From positions 1 through 64,000 of the forward strand of contig NW_019173982.1 of NCBI RefSeq assembly GCF_001642475.1: 64,000 nucleotides of DNA, in the 5' to 3' direction. How positions within the stretch are numbered: the first letter of the stretch is position 1; each line of letters opens with the position of its first letter. The DNA is from Fonsecaea monophora. Taxonomy: Eukaryota; Ascomycota; Eurotiomycetes; Chaetothyriales; Herpotrichiellaceae. This document shows positions 1 through 11,177 of this stretch, in pieces. Position numbers and translations under genes: made by a program. Under the pieces are notes generated by a model, which worked only from the letters and a program-made list of their open reading frames with translations, did no database searches and was not told the origin of the DNA.

Positions 1-1468
1 TTGGTGTTGGTGTCGGGTCTGGTGGCCAACGGGGTAATATGTTGTGTGGACGGGGGGCATGGTGAGGTGTGTAGAAGAGACATGTGTCTGAGAGACTATG
101 TGATTTGGGGAAGATGGTTAAAGGGTTCGGGGGCAAGGGGGGTGCCCTTGGTCGGTAAAAGGTGACAAGAGAGCTTGCCGTGCTTGCTCAAAGTCTTGTA
201 TGTTGCTTCGTTTTAACATACTTTGTAGAAAAAGAAATGGAGATGCGGGACGGGGCGGTGCTGCTAAAGACAATGTGACAACTCAACTTGTAGCACAGTG
301 CACAGTCAGTAACTTGTACCAGAACAGATCCGAGGACAGACAGTCCGAGGCAAGCAAGCAAGTCACCAGGAAAGACGTTCTAGCCCCCATGAGAGAAACC
401 TGATCAGACCTTTGATGATGTACTCGTTATGCTGGATGCTGTCACCTGCCCCTCCTCAACTAGGACTTGTCCGTCTCGCCCGTCTACTTGTAACGCAACG
501 GCTCATCCATCTTCACTGTTCGATCAGGCTGCCAACAACAGGGCTTCTCGAACTAACCAAGCCATCTCCCTGCGCCGAGAACCAGAAGAGGCACAAGGGG
601 GGAGCCGATCAGAACACCGGTAAAAGGCGGCTTCTACCTTTTGAGTACCGAGTACAGTCACCGGTGACCAAGTACGAGGTACAGCCCGCCTCCCTACCTA
701 CCTCGTCTGCGAAAGCCAGCTCCAAGTCTGTGCAACCAATGATCAGACCACACCTGTAGAGGCTTTCGCGGCCAGGAAACTCTGCACCCGACCATGCCCT
801 TGCAGGACTGACTAGACCGAACGAAGCTCATCTTTGCAACCGAACAGGGACCCCGCTGCTTAGCTTTTCATTCTCAGCCTCATTGTGATGAGGGGTGGCA
901 TGTCAAGCATGTCAAATAGGTTTGTTCTCTCACTCCCAAACTGACCATGGTCTGCCTTGAGGGATGCTTGTTCCTGCATCAACCCGAATCCGAGATACAA
1001 ATCCCTGGTGACAATCTATGTCGTGACACAGTCGTGGCGCTGGGTCCAAAAAAAGAACACTCTTCAACCTGACTTACTCACAGACTGTTCAAACGGCTCG
1101 GTTCCCCCAACAGAGGCGTTAGTTACTTACAAAGCTACCCAACCACGCCAACCACTTGCGTTGGTGGTGCAGCTAACACCGAAACGACGCGAATACGAGA
1201 AGAAGTCACTTTTAGGCTTCGGCCTGCCCAGTCCAGATTCCATGTCTTGTGCATGCTTGGGCTTCTTGTCGCACTTTAACCCCGTTCCCAAGGACCCAAG
1301 GAGCCAAAGATGGTTTGGCGCAGTTTTTAAGTCTTCAGAGGCTGAATTGTCCCCTCACACTCAATGTGGGTTACATCCTTGTCGAAAAATGTCTCCATCT
1401 ACAACATTTGTAATGTTGGTTCACAAATGCATCGATCGCTAAACCTGGCTAGGTTCAAAATCCATACT
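1..1468. other. Intergenic stretch, no gene recognised
   Basis: No reading frame here looks like protein. The longest open frames (957-1442 and 412-759, + strand) have random-looking composition, no domain and no plausible splice partners. The stretch lies downstream of the minus-strand GPI-type gene, so it may contain its 3' untranslated region. No tRNA-like fold or repeat array was seen. Confidence 0.5.
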
Positions 1469-2425
1469 TTACAATAATGCGGCTACCACACAACCCCCCA
1501 AACACCAACTCAACCAACCTAGTGAATTCCGGCGATTCTGTTTTTGCTGGACTCAGCTGAATTTCTTCAAGTAACGGGTGGGAAAGAATAGGCGAGGGTT
1601 CTGGGTCCGACTTACCAAGGCTAGGCCCGCGCTTCCATTGCTATCCGGCTCTGGTGTCTGCGTGGGTCCTGTGGGTGTTGCGCTGCTTGGTGTGGCCGAG
1701 GTAGACGCAGCTGCCGACGTGCTGGTCGTCGTGTACCCAATGTAATGGGTGCTAGAAGACGAGTGCGTTTGGGTGGTGGTTGCTGCATTCTTGCACGGTG
1801 CGAAATCAACAGATCCAGTGGCGATACTCGAGTACTCTGCGGGCGTGGCCGTGGAAAGATAGGCGAGACAGCCTGCGAACATGCCGTCGTAAAGGTCAGG
1901 CTGATACGTGCCATTGCTGTAGCACAGGCAGCTTGTCTGTCGGCTGAACGCCTCGGTCGAGAAGCCCGGCGTCGCGTTTTCGCACCCAAGCACAATCTCT
2001 TCAAAAGCAGAACACGCGTCCGACCCGCTGATGCCGAGAGAGGGTGCCGCACTGGATGGTGCCGTGTTGGTACTCGTGTCGGGACTGTTGCTCGTCGCTG
2101 TCGACCCGACGGTCATGGTGATCTCAGAGGGGTCACTCTGCACCTCGAGAAGGCATTGCAACATCGCCGTGTAGCTGGCCAGGGCACAGCAATTGGCGAT
2201 AAAGACATAGCCAGAGCATGACTCGCACATAGCAGCTATGCAGTCTGCAGAGTTTGTTTCGCAGACGTCCTGGAGCCCTTGGTTGCTGCAGGTGTAGTTT
2301 TGTCGTTTTTCGAGAATGATGCCGAGTTCATGGTCGCTGATGTCGGCCGCTACACTGCCCCTGATCAAGATGGAGAGGGAACATGTCTCGAGGACCAACA
2401 AGAGTGCACGCAACATGTCGGGCAT
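1469..2425 (-). CDS. Cysteine-rich GPI-anchored surface protein (predicted)
   Basis: Probable secreted, wall- or membrane-attached protein of about 292 residues. The ATG at 2425 gives a hydrophobic signal segment (about residues 4-27) and then a Lys-Arg pair at 40-41 that could be a Kex2-type site. Two cysteine-rich modules follow: one with Cys46, 55, 62, 67, 70, 79, 80 and 91, and a second with a CLCYSNGTY-type motif seen in fungal GPI proteins. A Ser/Thr/Ala-rich stalk comes next. Reading straight on gives a polar end at 1553. A good donor (GTAAGT at 1615) and an acceptor at 1538 (78-base intron) instead yield a tail ending GWLSWCLGGCVVAALL, which looks like a GPI-attachment signal. I prefer that model. 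The ATG at 2416 is an alternative start. Function is unknown; adhesion or wall structure is inference. Confidence 0.62.
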
Positions 2426-3160
2426 CGGTACGCTGTGAATATACGTGCTTGCACTTGACCAAGTCGTCACTGATGAAAACCCAGGGTATAAGATACACAT
2501 ATGCGGAAATCTGGCCAGGCCACTGATAGAGAACCACTCTACCGGTGTCAGATCCGGACTGAAACCACTGTTGCACAAGTCAGTCCAGAACAGGCGACTC
2601 GAGCCATCAGGCTGCAATGCGAGTCACATACTAGTTTCCACCTCCAAAAAAATATCTCACCCCAGTATGGAAGTCCATGGCGCCACACCGAGCACACTGC
2701 CATGCGGTTGGGGACCTAGAAGCGGTGGTGGTTGTCCACAAAGTTAATACAAAGTCTCCCCGAGTCCCAATCCACCGCGCGTGGCGGAGCGAGCCACTGC
2801 GAAGGCTTCCCAAACCGGCTAGTCTGTTCGTATTGCCCAAAATGGGCTTGTTTCCTTCTATTTCATTGGTGGCATCGCTGGCTTCTGGGTCTCTGGCCCA
2901 CTCCCTTTCACCCTCACTCACTTGTGCACCACTCCAAAAGTCCCTTCTCCCTCGACTTTGCCAGCGAGTCTGGGTCGTCCTCTCTGCTCAGCTAGAATTA
3001 GAAGACAATGGTAGAAAGGTGGGAGAGTGGTTTTATGATTCATTGCAATCATCATTGGACTTTCTACCGTCGATTTCTTCCCCCATGAAGCTGTGGCTTG
3101 TCCAAGAAACCATCTTCTTCCTCACCCGTTCATCCGTTTTGAACATACCCCTCGTCAAGA
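2426..3160. promoter_or_regulatory. Divergent promoter region
   Basis: This 735-base interval separates two divergently transcribed genes (minus from 2425, plus from 3161), so it should hold both promoters. Part of it is pyrimidine-rich on the + strand (about 2860-2960), as is common upstream of fungal starts. I saw no clear TATA box, and the small open frames on both strands look like chance. Confidence 0.4.
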
Positions 3161-6100
3161 ATGTTCGAAGTTAATCTCACCGTCGGAGAAGTCGCAGGTC
3201 TTATCTCTGGGTGCATCTCACTGCGTAAGGCTCATAACCCCCCTGCCAACTACCGCTGTTGCTCTGATTTAACCACCTCCGAATAGTCCACATATTGATC
3301 CCCCTGCTCTTTGCGTTTGTCTTGGTCGGCATCGTCCGCGACCGCTCCTTCGACGCCGTCACATGGTCCTCGATCAGCCATCTCCTCCAGAGTTCGTGGT
3401 GGCCGTTGCTGCTGCAGAGCGATGGCGCCGCGGGCAACTTTACGGGCAAGATGGTCCGCTGGCGCGTCTTTGGCATCTCTATAGCCGTGACTCTGGCGAC
3501 CGTGTGTCTTGTCGTCGCAAACTTTCTCACCCCGAAGCCGCTCTTGGAGAAGATCAATCCGTCTCGCGGGCTGCATGACGTCGAGTTCTTTTACGTCCCG
3601 AGTGCGTGAAGTTTTGACGAATTTCCCCTACCTTGTTGTGCGTCGTTGCTAATATAGTTTCATAGACCCCTCGTACTACGGCATGGCGACGCTGGACCGA
3701 CAGGGCGTCAATAGACGGTGTGGCTGGCAGAAATGGATGGACTGCCCGCACTCCATCTACGACGACCCGGCGGTCAGGAACCAATACCCCAACCACACGG
3801 TGATCAACTCGACGATTCCCGACGTGACGCGAGATCTCTTCACCAGCAGGACCAAGATCGGCACCGTCGCCAACCTTCTCGACATCGAGTTCCGCGCCTA
3901 CAACCTCGTCAACAACTGGTACGTGGACAACAACGCCAGCCGGGCGGTGGGGCGTCTCGAGGTGCTCCCGTCCATGATCCTCAACGAGGGCTACCACCTG
4001 GTCAACGGGCTGATCATCGACGCGTTCAGCGGCGGCGTCGGCATCCGCAACCACACCGTGCCCGGCGGGCTCGAGCTCGGCGCGACCTGGACGGAGGACA
4101 TTCTCTGGATCGTCCCGGAGACGCGGTGCACCAACACGAACCTGAGCCTGCACTTCTCCGTCAACGCCAACGCCTCTAACTCCATGTCCGGCGACGACGG
4201 CTTTTTACGGGACGACGGCGGGTTCGCCAACATTCCCGCCTCGATCCCCTCGCCGCGCTGGAACGACCCGGATGACAAGTGGAAGGACGTCGGGGCCACG
4301 CCGCAGCTGAAGCGCAGCGCCGACATTCTCGCCTGGTGGAACAACCAGTTCGTCGCGCAGGTGCTCAACATCACCGCCTCGGAACGCGGGGACGTGTACG
4401 CCGGTCAATTCAACACGTTTGGCTATCTCAGCGAGCCCGGCGCCATCAAGATCAGTAGCATGGACGGCATGTTCCTCGACGATATCTATTACAAGAGGCA
4501 GGCGACGCTGGAGTCCAAGTTTAAAGATTACGGTACGTACAGTACAGTACATACATCTGTCGGTTTCCTTTCCTTTTTTTTCCCCCTCCAAGTTTACATG
4601 GTACCTCTGCCTCCCTCCCTCCCTACCTACTGTATGTACATGCATATGTATTACGATCTCGATCTATCCACCTCTATATACACAATAGACCGATCAGAGA
4701 GATCGGGTTCCTGTGCTATTCTATGCTATGCGCCATGCCATGCTCCCTCTATTCCATTCATCCACCAGAGTGACAAAGTTATTAACCTTTTCGGATATTC
4801 CAGGAACCCGCTGCAGCGGCTACTACGACGACGACCCCAGCGTCCCCGCCAAAGCCTTCATGCAGTGCGGCTACCTGTACAGCATCCCGCAGCCGGAGAA
4901 CGTCCTCGGGACGGGGCAATCCTGGCGCCCGGACCCGGGCTCCCCCTGGACGCAGAACCTGTACACGTGCGCCAGCGCCGTGGCCGCGACGGTCAAGGAG
5001 GTGACGTTCCGCGCGAACGGGAGCGTCGCACTCGACGCGCTGCAGGTCGTCGGGGTGCGGGACAAGAATTACACGGATCCTGAGAGTTTGCCGCGGTGGG
5101 GGATCGAGAAAGTCGACCCGGCCGCGTACAAGGTCTGGGACGTGTACAAGTTCTGGGGCCTCGTGGATGAATCACACCAAAGGAACGAGGACGTCGACGT
5201 CCACCGCGCAGCGAAAATCTATCTCCCCGCCGCGGTGCGCGGCACGACCCTGGGGAATCACATGTACGACTCGTTCGCGGCCGGGGGCGTCTTCACCGCC
5301 GCGTGGAACAGCATCTACTCGTACGCGGCGGCGTTGAGTGATGTGAATGAGAATTCTATTCCAAAGTACGTCCGGGACTCCTCCCTTAGACACACACACA
5401 CACACATACACATGGTTACCCCCTTCTATTTGCTTTGTTCCTTCTTCTCGTGTGCGAGGGGGAAGCAATATATACCTCGTACATATCCAAGACACATGAC
5501 TGACGCATGCATGATTCCCTACCACCAACAGCTACAGCGGCAAATCCAACTACGGGCTGACGCTCAAGTGGCGCCAGCTCATGTCCCAATCGACCGGTGG
5601 CGCCGAGACGCTGATGAACCTGATCTGGACGGACCTGATCGGCTTCGCCATCGTGGGCACGCGGACGGGGTTTGAAGGGATGGGGTCCATGGGGTCGGTG
5701 ACGCAGCACGGCACCGATGGCAATGCCAATGCCAACGCGCTCGGACTGCGCCAGGCGTACCGGTACGAGCGGTCCATCGCGTACGCGGACCTGCGGTACG
5801 CGATCCCGGCGTTCGTGGTTGGCACCGTCTTCGTCGTCACCCTGCTCGCGTCGCTTCTCATCTGCTGCGTCCAGCCCCGCGTTTGGGCCGCACTCAACCA
5901 CTACACCAAGCAGACCAGCATGGGCAGGGCCGTCACACAGGTCATGCTGCGCGGTGGGCCGAACGAGATCGCCCCCGCGGCGAGCACGAAGCGCTGGGCT
6001 AAACGGGCTAGGTTGGTCGTCTTGCCGGTCCCGCCGCTGCCGCCACCTCTAGAATCACCGGAGGAGGGATCGCCGCACAAGAAGGCTGGTTCTACCTCGT

Positions 6101-6285
6101 CGTCTCCTCTTTCTTCGAGGTACAGCCTTGTCGAAGATGAGGCATTGAGCCGCCCGGGAAGAAGGACGACTCTGCAGTTGCCGGGATTCGCAATGATGAG
6201 ATCCCCAAGGGACAACAACGCCGCTCTGCGGACCCAGGTCGCATACACGGCCATGGCAGAGCGAGTGGCTAATGATCACGGATGA
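3161..6285 (+). CDS. Large glycosylated multi-pass membrane protein, function unknown
   Basis: Five exons give about 853 residues: 3161-3224, 3287-3601, 3666-4532, 4804-5365 and 5532-6285. Every junction keeps phase, and three joins are self-evident: ISL/LHILIPLLF, YG/GTRCSGYY and SIP/NYSGKS. Two hydrophobic segments lie near the N terminus (about 23-40 and 85-105) and one near the C terminus (about 695-717, ending LLASLLICCVQP). Between them is an extracellular-looking region of nearly 600 residues rich in N-glycosylation sequons (NHT, NST, NAS, NLS, NIT, NGS, NYT) with scattered cysteines. A basic, Pro/Ser-rich cytoplasmic tail follows. The coding sequence is very GC-rich. It resembles fungal-specific large membrane proteins of unknown role. 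I recognise no catalytic motif, so a surface or receptor role is only a guess from topology. Confidence 0.75.
5391..5411 (+). repeat. (CA)n microsatellite in intron 4
   Basis: A short CA-dinucleotide run just inside the 166-base fourth intron of the membrane-protein gene. It is probably neutral. Confidence 0.7.
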
Positions 6286-6793
6286 CCTGCCTGAGAAAAC
6301 CACGCAGAGCCAAGTCTTGCGAGAGACAGACCGGTGGAAATCGCCGAAAAGGAAGAAGAGATTCATTCCTTTGGACAACAACGATTCTCCAAGGTTTTCC
6401 TGAAGATCGACTTTGGTCAGAGTTGTCATCGTTTGGGCGGGAAGATGGAAGCGTGGCAAGCGTCATGTCGGATCAATATGATACCTAAGTAAAAGGGCCC
6501 GTTTGGGAAATCGTGATATGTATGTGTAATGAAACGCACCAAGCAGGTAAGCGGTGATATCACTCCAGAAGATTCAAACTACCGTGTGAACAATCTCCCC
6601 AGTGGGCTCCATTTTGCAATATGTCCGATTCTCCTTCAGTCAAGTGTCGTGAAACCGTCCATGGTGGCCACTAATTCGCGGTATCGAACAGTATAGCGAT
6701 CATTGTCCAGCATGTCAAGGAGCGACTCTACCTGAGGCAACTGTCCACACCGAAAAGTGGACTGTGCATATCAAGCACCACATCCAGAAACCC
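6286..6793. other. Convergent intergenic stretch
   Basis: The 508 bases lie between the 3' ends of the + membrane-protein gene and the - NACHT gene. On the minus strand an open frame of about 40 codons (stop at 6636-6638; contains VESLLDMLDN) follows an acceptor-like CAG, but it is out of phase with the NACHT gene as spliced here. It may be a missed last exon, or chance. Confidence 0.4.
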
Positions 6794-9700
6794 TTACCTT
6801 CGGGTCTTCTTCTGGAGTGGCTGCTCCTCACCATCAGAGTCACGGCCACGTCCGTTGGATTCGAGCTGTACATCATCCGGCTGTGAGGGAGACGACTCTC
6901 TGGCCCGTTTTGCACCCAACACTGGCTGCTTGAGAGACGGACGATAGTCCGGGCCTTTCCCATATCGGGAGAGCTCCAGTTCCCTCAAGGTCACGATGTC
7001 CTCCTCAGTGAAGACGGGGGATTCCGAACTGTCGAATGACTGCTGCACAAGACTCTCCGCAACGTCTAGGAATGAGCAAAATGTCTCGGCATCATCCTTT
7101 TGCTGAAGGTTAGTTCGACGGGACATCCTTACACCGCTGAACATGTCGGAATATGATGCCGAACTGTGTATACAGTGGTGCCAAACTTGGTCCAAAGCGC
7201 TTTTGAAGTCGGTAGCTATCATCACTGGCCGAGTACCGTGTAATACGAGCATTTTGACAATCTCTAGACATCTCGTGTAGTCAAGGCCCTCGATGTAGGG
7301 TATCGCCGCTAAGAAGGAGACCCATATAGGAACACTAAGATGCTGTGTACTAACAAGTTCGTCTGGATTGGCGCCGAGTCTCAGGAGGTCGCTCAAGATG
7401 CTGGGATCAGGCGATGTCCAGCTATCAGCGACTGGTACAAGAGCATAGTGAAGCAGCGGTCTCCCCTCTTTCTCTCGAACTTTTGCCTCTGTTAGTCGTG
7501 CCTTGACATACGACTTCCAACCAAGCTGTATGCTGAGTGACATGGAATTGCTTCGGTGCGCCGACCAACTCTGCAATATTTGGTTGATAGTCCTAGATCG
7601 GATGTTTAGGTGATTGTAGTAGTTAGATGTTGCCATTTCAATCCCGTCGAACAGTTCCACCACCTTTTCAAATAGCACAAATGCAGTCTCCTCTTCATCT
7701 GGTCGCTCTATAATGTGCCGGAGAAATTTTTCTACGTCAAACAGCCCCGTACCAAGGGTCGTTCCATAACGGCCGAAGGTTCTGATATCGATGGCCATGA
7801 GGTTGCATTGGAACATGTGAGCATCGAATGGTGAGTCGGTGTGGCGGTGAAGCAGATCTACTGCAGCACGACCTGCAAAGTAATCTCGTACTGTTCGATG
7901 CAGAAACTCGATGCGCGTTCCGGGGTTCATGGTTTTGCTGTAACCATAGTAGCCATTCTCGTTGGTGTTCGAACCAGTCTCTAACAATCCCATACATCTG
8001 CTCATCAGCATTCGCTCCAGCAACTGGAGGAGTTCTCTTCCTTCTTGCGGATGAGCAAAGTTAACATCATAAAGTTGTGAATTTGAACCAAAGCACAAGT
8101 CTTCACTTTGATCCAGAAAATAGAGATGCATAAGACGAAATTGAAAGTCTGTAACACCACGGACGTCCACTGCGTCCTCGCTGCTGCAGGACAATGCTGT
8201 CTGGAGGATGATGGATGCATCTTTTCTGTATGGCACTGGCACCGACTCAAATATGCGTTGGAAGTAATCATCCAGGTCAAGGGGAATGCTCTCCAACTCT
8301 CTGAACAAGTGCTTACCGCGACCTCCGTCCCTCAGGACTCTCAGAAGATCACGCACAACTAAGTGCACCCACAGAAATACCCCTCTAGCACGACTTATAA
8401 TTTCTGTGGTTAGATTGTCAAGTAGCTGCGGCTCTCTCTGTAGTTGTCGCTGAAAGTGCAAGTTCTGGCCCAGCTTGCCATGAACATAGAGTTGCATGTC
8501 GTTTCGGGTCAGATGCTCGAGCCGGAGTTGCGGGCATTCCTGGAACTCATCTCGAAATATGTTATAGGGCCGGCTTGCGACACACGCCTTGACGTTCTGG
8601 CTTAGAGCGAGTCTGTGTATCAAATCCAGAGCTTCTTGTTGTTGGTCATCTGAACCAGCGTGTTCGTCCAACCCGTCGATAAATAGCAAAATCTGTTTGC
8701 TGCTTCCGAGGTGTTGTATAGTCCTGCATAGGACTTCAACCAACTCGTTTTCTTCCCACGCGTGAAGTCGCGAACATCCACTGAGGCTCGCCTCCCACTT
8801 GCTGGCTGAAACCACTTGGTCTACAAGATCAAGATGTGGCAACAGCAGTTGATGGATGAGTGTTCGGAGCAAGCCAGACATCGATTTTTCGTCGTTGGTG
8901 CCAGCATACCAAAAATAGAACGAAGCCTTGAGGACTGTATCGTTACCTGATGCTGACAGAGACAACATGTTGTGTGCGCGCTCGTCAAGTTCTCTTATCA
9001 GAGTGCTCTTTCCAGATCCGGGTTTTCCAGACACCCAGTATATAGGGTGCCTACTCGAATGCAACCACTCAACGAAGTCGTCCCATACAATTACTTGATT
9101 GTCTTTTTGCTTGAATATCCACTGATATGTGTTAGTGAAGGCCCGACCTATGTTATTGCGTCTGTTGTTGATCTGTGAAAACCATAGGCTTTCCACGATC
9201 GAACGTCGAGCGGCCAATTCGCTTTTCATTGTGGGAAGGAGCCGGTGCACCTCGTCTAGTAAAGCTTTGAGGTTATCATCCAACCGCTCCAGGCGTGTAG
9301 AGAGCCCCTTGATCTCATTTGTAAGATAGGTGCCGCTGCGTTCCAATGCATCTTCAACATCGAGAGATATGGTGGTATCGTCGATAGCTAGCGAGGAAAG
9401 GCTAGAACTCAGTTTGGCAATATCAGCTTTAATATCAGCAGACGACTTGGTAGCCCTTAGAGCTTGGTCTGCGATAATACGCATTTCCTCGCTCATATTC
9501 TGGCGGTCCACAGCAGACTGGTCGTGGAGGTAAACCATGAGGGAGAGCATCAAGTTCGCCCTCGCATGATCCAGATTCCGCGATAAGGTATCAATGCACG
9601 ATTTTTCAGCGTGACTTTTCAAAGCCAGTTTGACTACCATGTTGAAATGGTTAGCATACGCTGTATAGGATAGCCAGAAAGTGCCATGGAGCATATCTTG

Positions 9701-10059
9701 AAATCAAGGATTCTAGGGTCAACAGACTCACCACTTTTCCACAGGCTGTGTCGCCTATTGAGACCCAGCTTTTCCAGCATCGCTGTGAACTCCTGAGACA
9801 CTCTCAAGCACTCGAGGTTTGCACGATGCAGACCACGGGCAGGTCCTGGCGGCAGCGATTGGGAGGCGATGGACTCCATCGACGTCTGGAGATGGGCACT
9901 TGAGACCGACAGACGTTGCACGCAGTCTTTCAATGACTCAAAGTAATTGTTCCCGCCACCATTCGCGTAGTCGATGGTTTTGCGGACCAAGTCGATCCCA
10001 AGGCTGACGAACTGGAGGGCGTTGCCCGCGGCCGCGAAAGTCGTAAGAGGGTCGACCAT
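6794..10059 (-). CDS. NACHT-type NLR-like P-loop protein (HET-E/NWD family)
   Basis: Two exons (10059-9732 and 9633-6794, 98-base intron with a CTAAC branch) give about 1055 residues. The N-terminal ~110 residues begin MVDPLTTFAAAGNALQFV. They look like the helical signalling domains that precede fungal NACHT modules. A helical linker leads to the NTPase: Walker A GKPGSGKST (about 312-320) and Walker B ILLFIDGLDE (about 424-433). The helical region after it resembles the conserved partner region of fungal NPHP3_N-type NACHT proteins. A weak ankyrin-like unit (RPLLHYAL...LLRLGANPDEL) lies near the C terminus, and the end is basic and charged. In this family such proteins act as nucleotide-dependent switches in heterokaryon incompatibility and non-self recognition; a ligand cannot be inferred. 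The stop overlaps a perfect donor (AG/GTAAGG at 6797-6792), so the last few residues are uncertain. Confidence 0.85.
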
Positions 10060-11177
10060 CTCGAATTCTGGAGCCAACAAGAATGGGAAGCAGACTCTGT
10101 GATAGGGAAGTCTGTCCTCCGCTGGCTAAGAAAAAAAATTCGAGAGCCAGCTTCGACAATATCAGGCTGGCGATGGGTGGGTGTTTGGGTGGAAAGCCCG
10201 AGGATGTGTTGGCGGAGGCGAAGCAACCGAGCCGCCCAGCATCTGCAGGACGAATGCGCAAAAGCCAACAAGGCAGGGTACAAGGCTGAGTTGGTTGGAT
10301 GCGAGTCGAAGTACGACAGACTTGCTACACCCACCAAATGAGCAGGGGTGACGGCCTGATCCCGGCAAGGCACATTCCTGGGGAGTATTCTGCCGTTATC
10401 GTACGGCGCATCCAGCCCAGGGTTGACAGGCATGCTTCCCTTTTTTTATGCATGTCACATATCACATTGCAAGCCTTTCTGTCGAGCTGTTCCGTGACGC
10501 CGTGATCATTGAAGACAAACAACAATGTATTACTGCCAGATCAACCTGCACTTCCGCCATTGCTTCTCATATTCATCTGTGCCAAACCGCCCTTGGTCCT
10601 CAATTTCGCTGATGCTCTGTTAGACAGTTCCTCTGATCCGATAGCGCTAGCAGGCTTTCAGGATCTTGAGGTGCGCAGAAAGAATTTGGTGTCGGACTGT
10701 GTCGAGTTGAGGCTGGCTGAGGGAGGCTTGAAAAGATAGCCAATGAAGTGCTGAAAGGTGGAGGTGGAGGCGCGGCTTGGGGGCCAGAGAGTCGCTGGAT
10801 GATTTGTCGATCGTATGGTAATGTTTGCATGGTGATGCGACTTCGCAGACGGTGCGGAATGTGGTCCCATTGAAAAAGCGTAGTGTAAAGACGACGTGGC
10901 CTATGGTTAGTCAGTCTTTCAGGCAGCCGCGAATGAGGAAAAAGAAGTCGTAACTGATATAGACAGCTGTTGTCTACAAGTCCAAAGGACTGAATCGAGA
11001 TGCAACAGCCTCAAAGTGTCAAAGATGCGAAAAGCCAATCAGCAATTTTGGACGACAGCCTCGCCACCACAGCCCCGTCCCCCAGACCATCCGTTATTCA
11101 TTACAACCAACCAATGCGTACTCAATTCTGAACAACAGTATATACACAACGCCATTGAACCTGGCTCGCTTCCTCAC
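10060..11177. other. Intergenic stretch upstream of NACHT gene
   Basis: The 1.1 kb should contain the NACHT promoter (reading left) and the 3' flank of the kinesin gene. Overlapping open frames of 60-167 codons on both strands near 9930-10530 and 10600-10870 lack domains, good starts and consistent splice sites. I see no gene here. Confidence 0.4.

Noticed and set aside
957..1442. 161-codon + strand open frame
   Set aside because: TTG start, no domain, random-looking composition.
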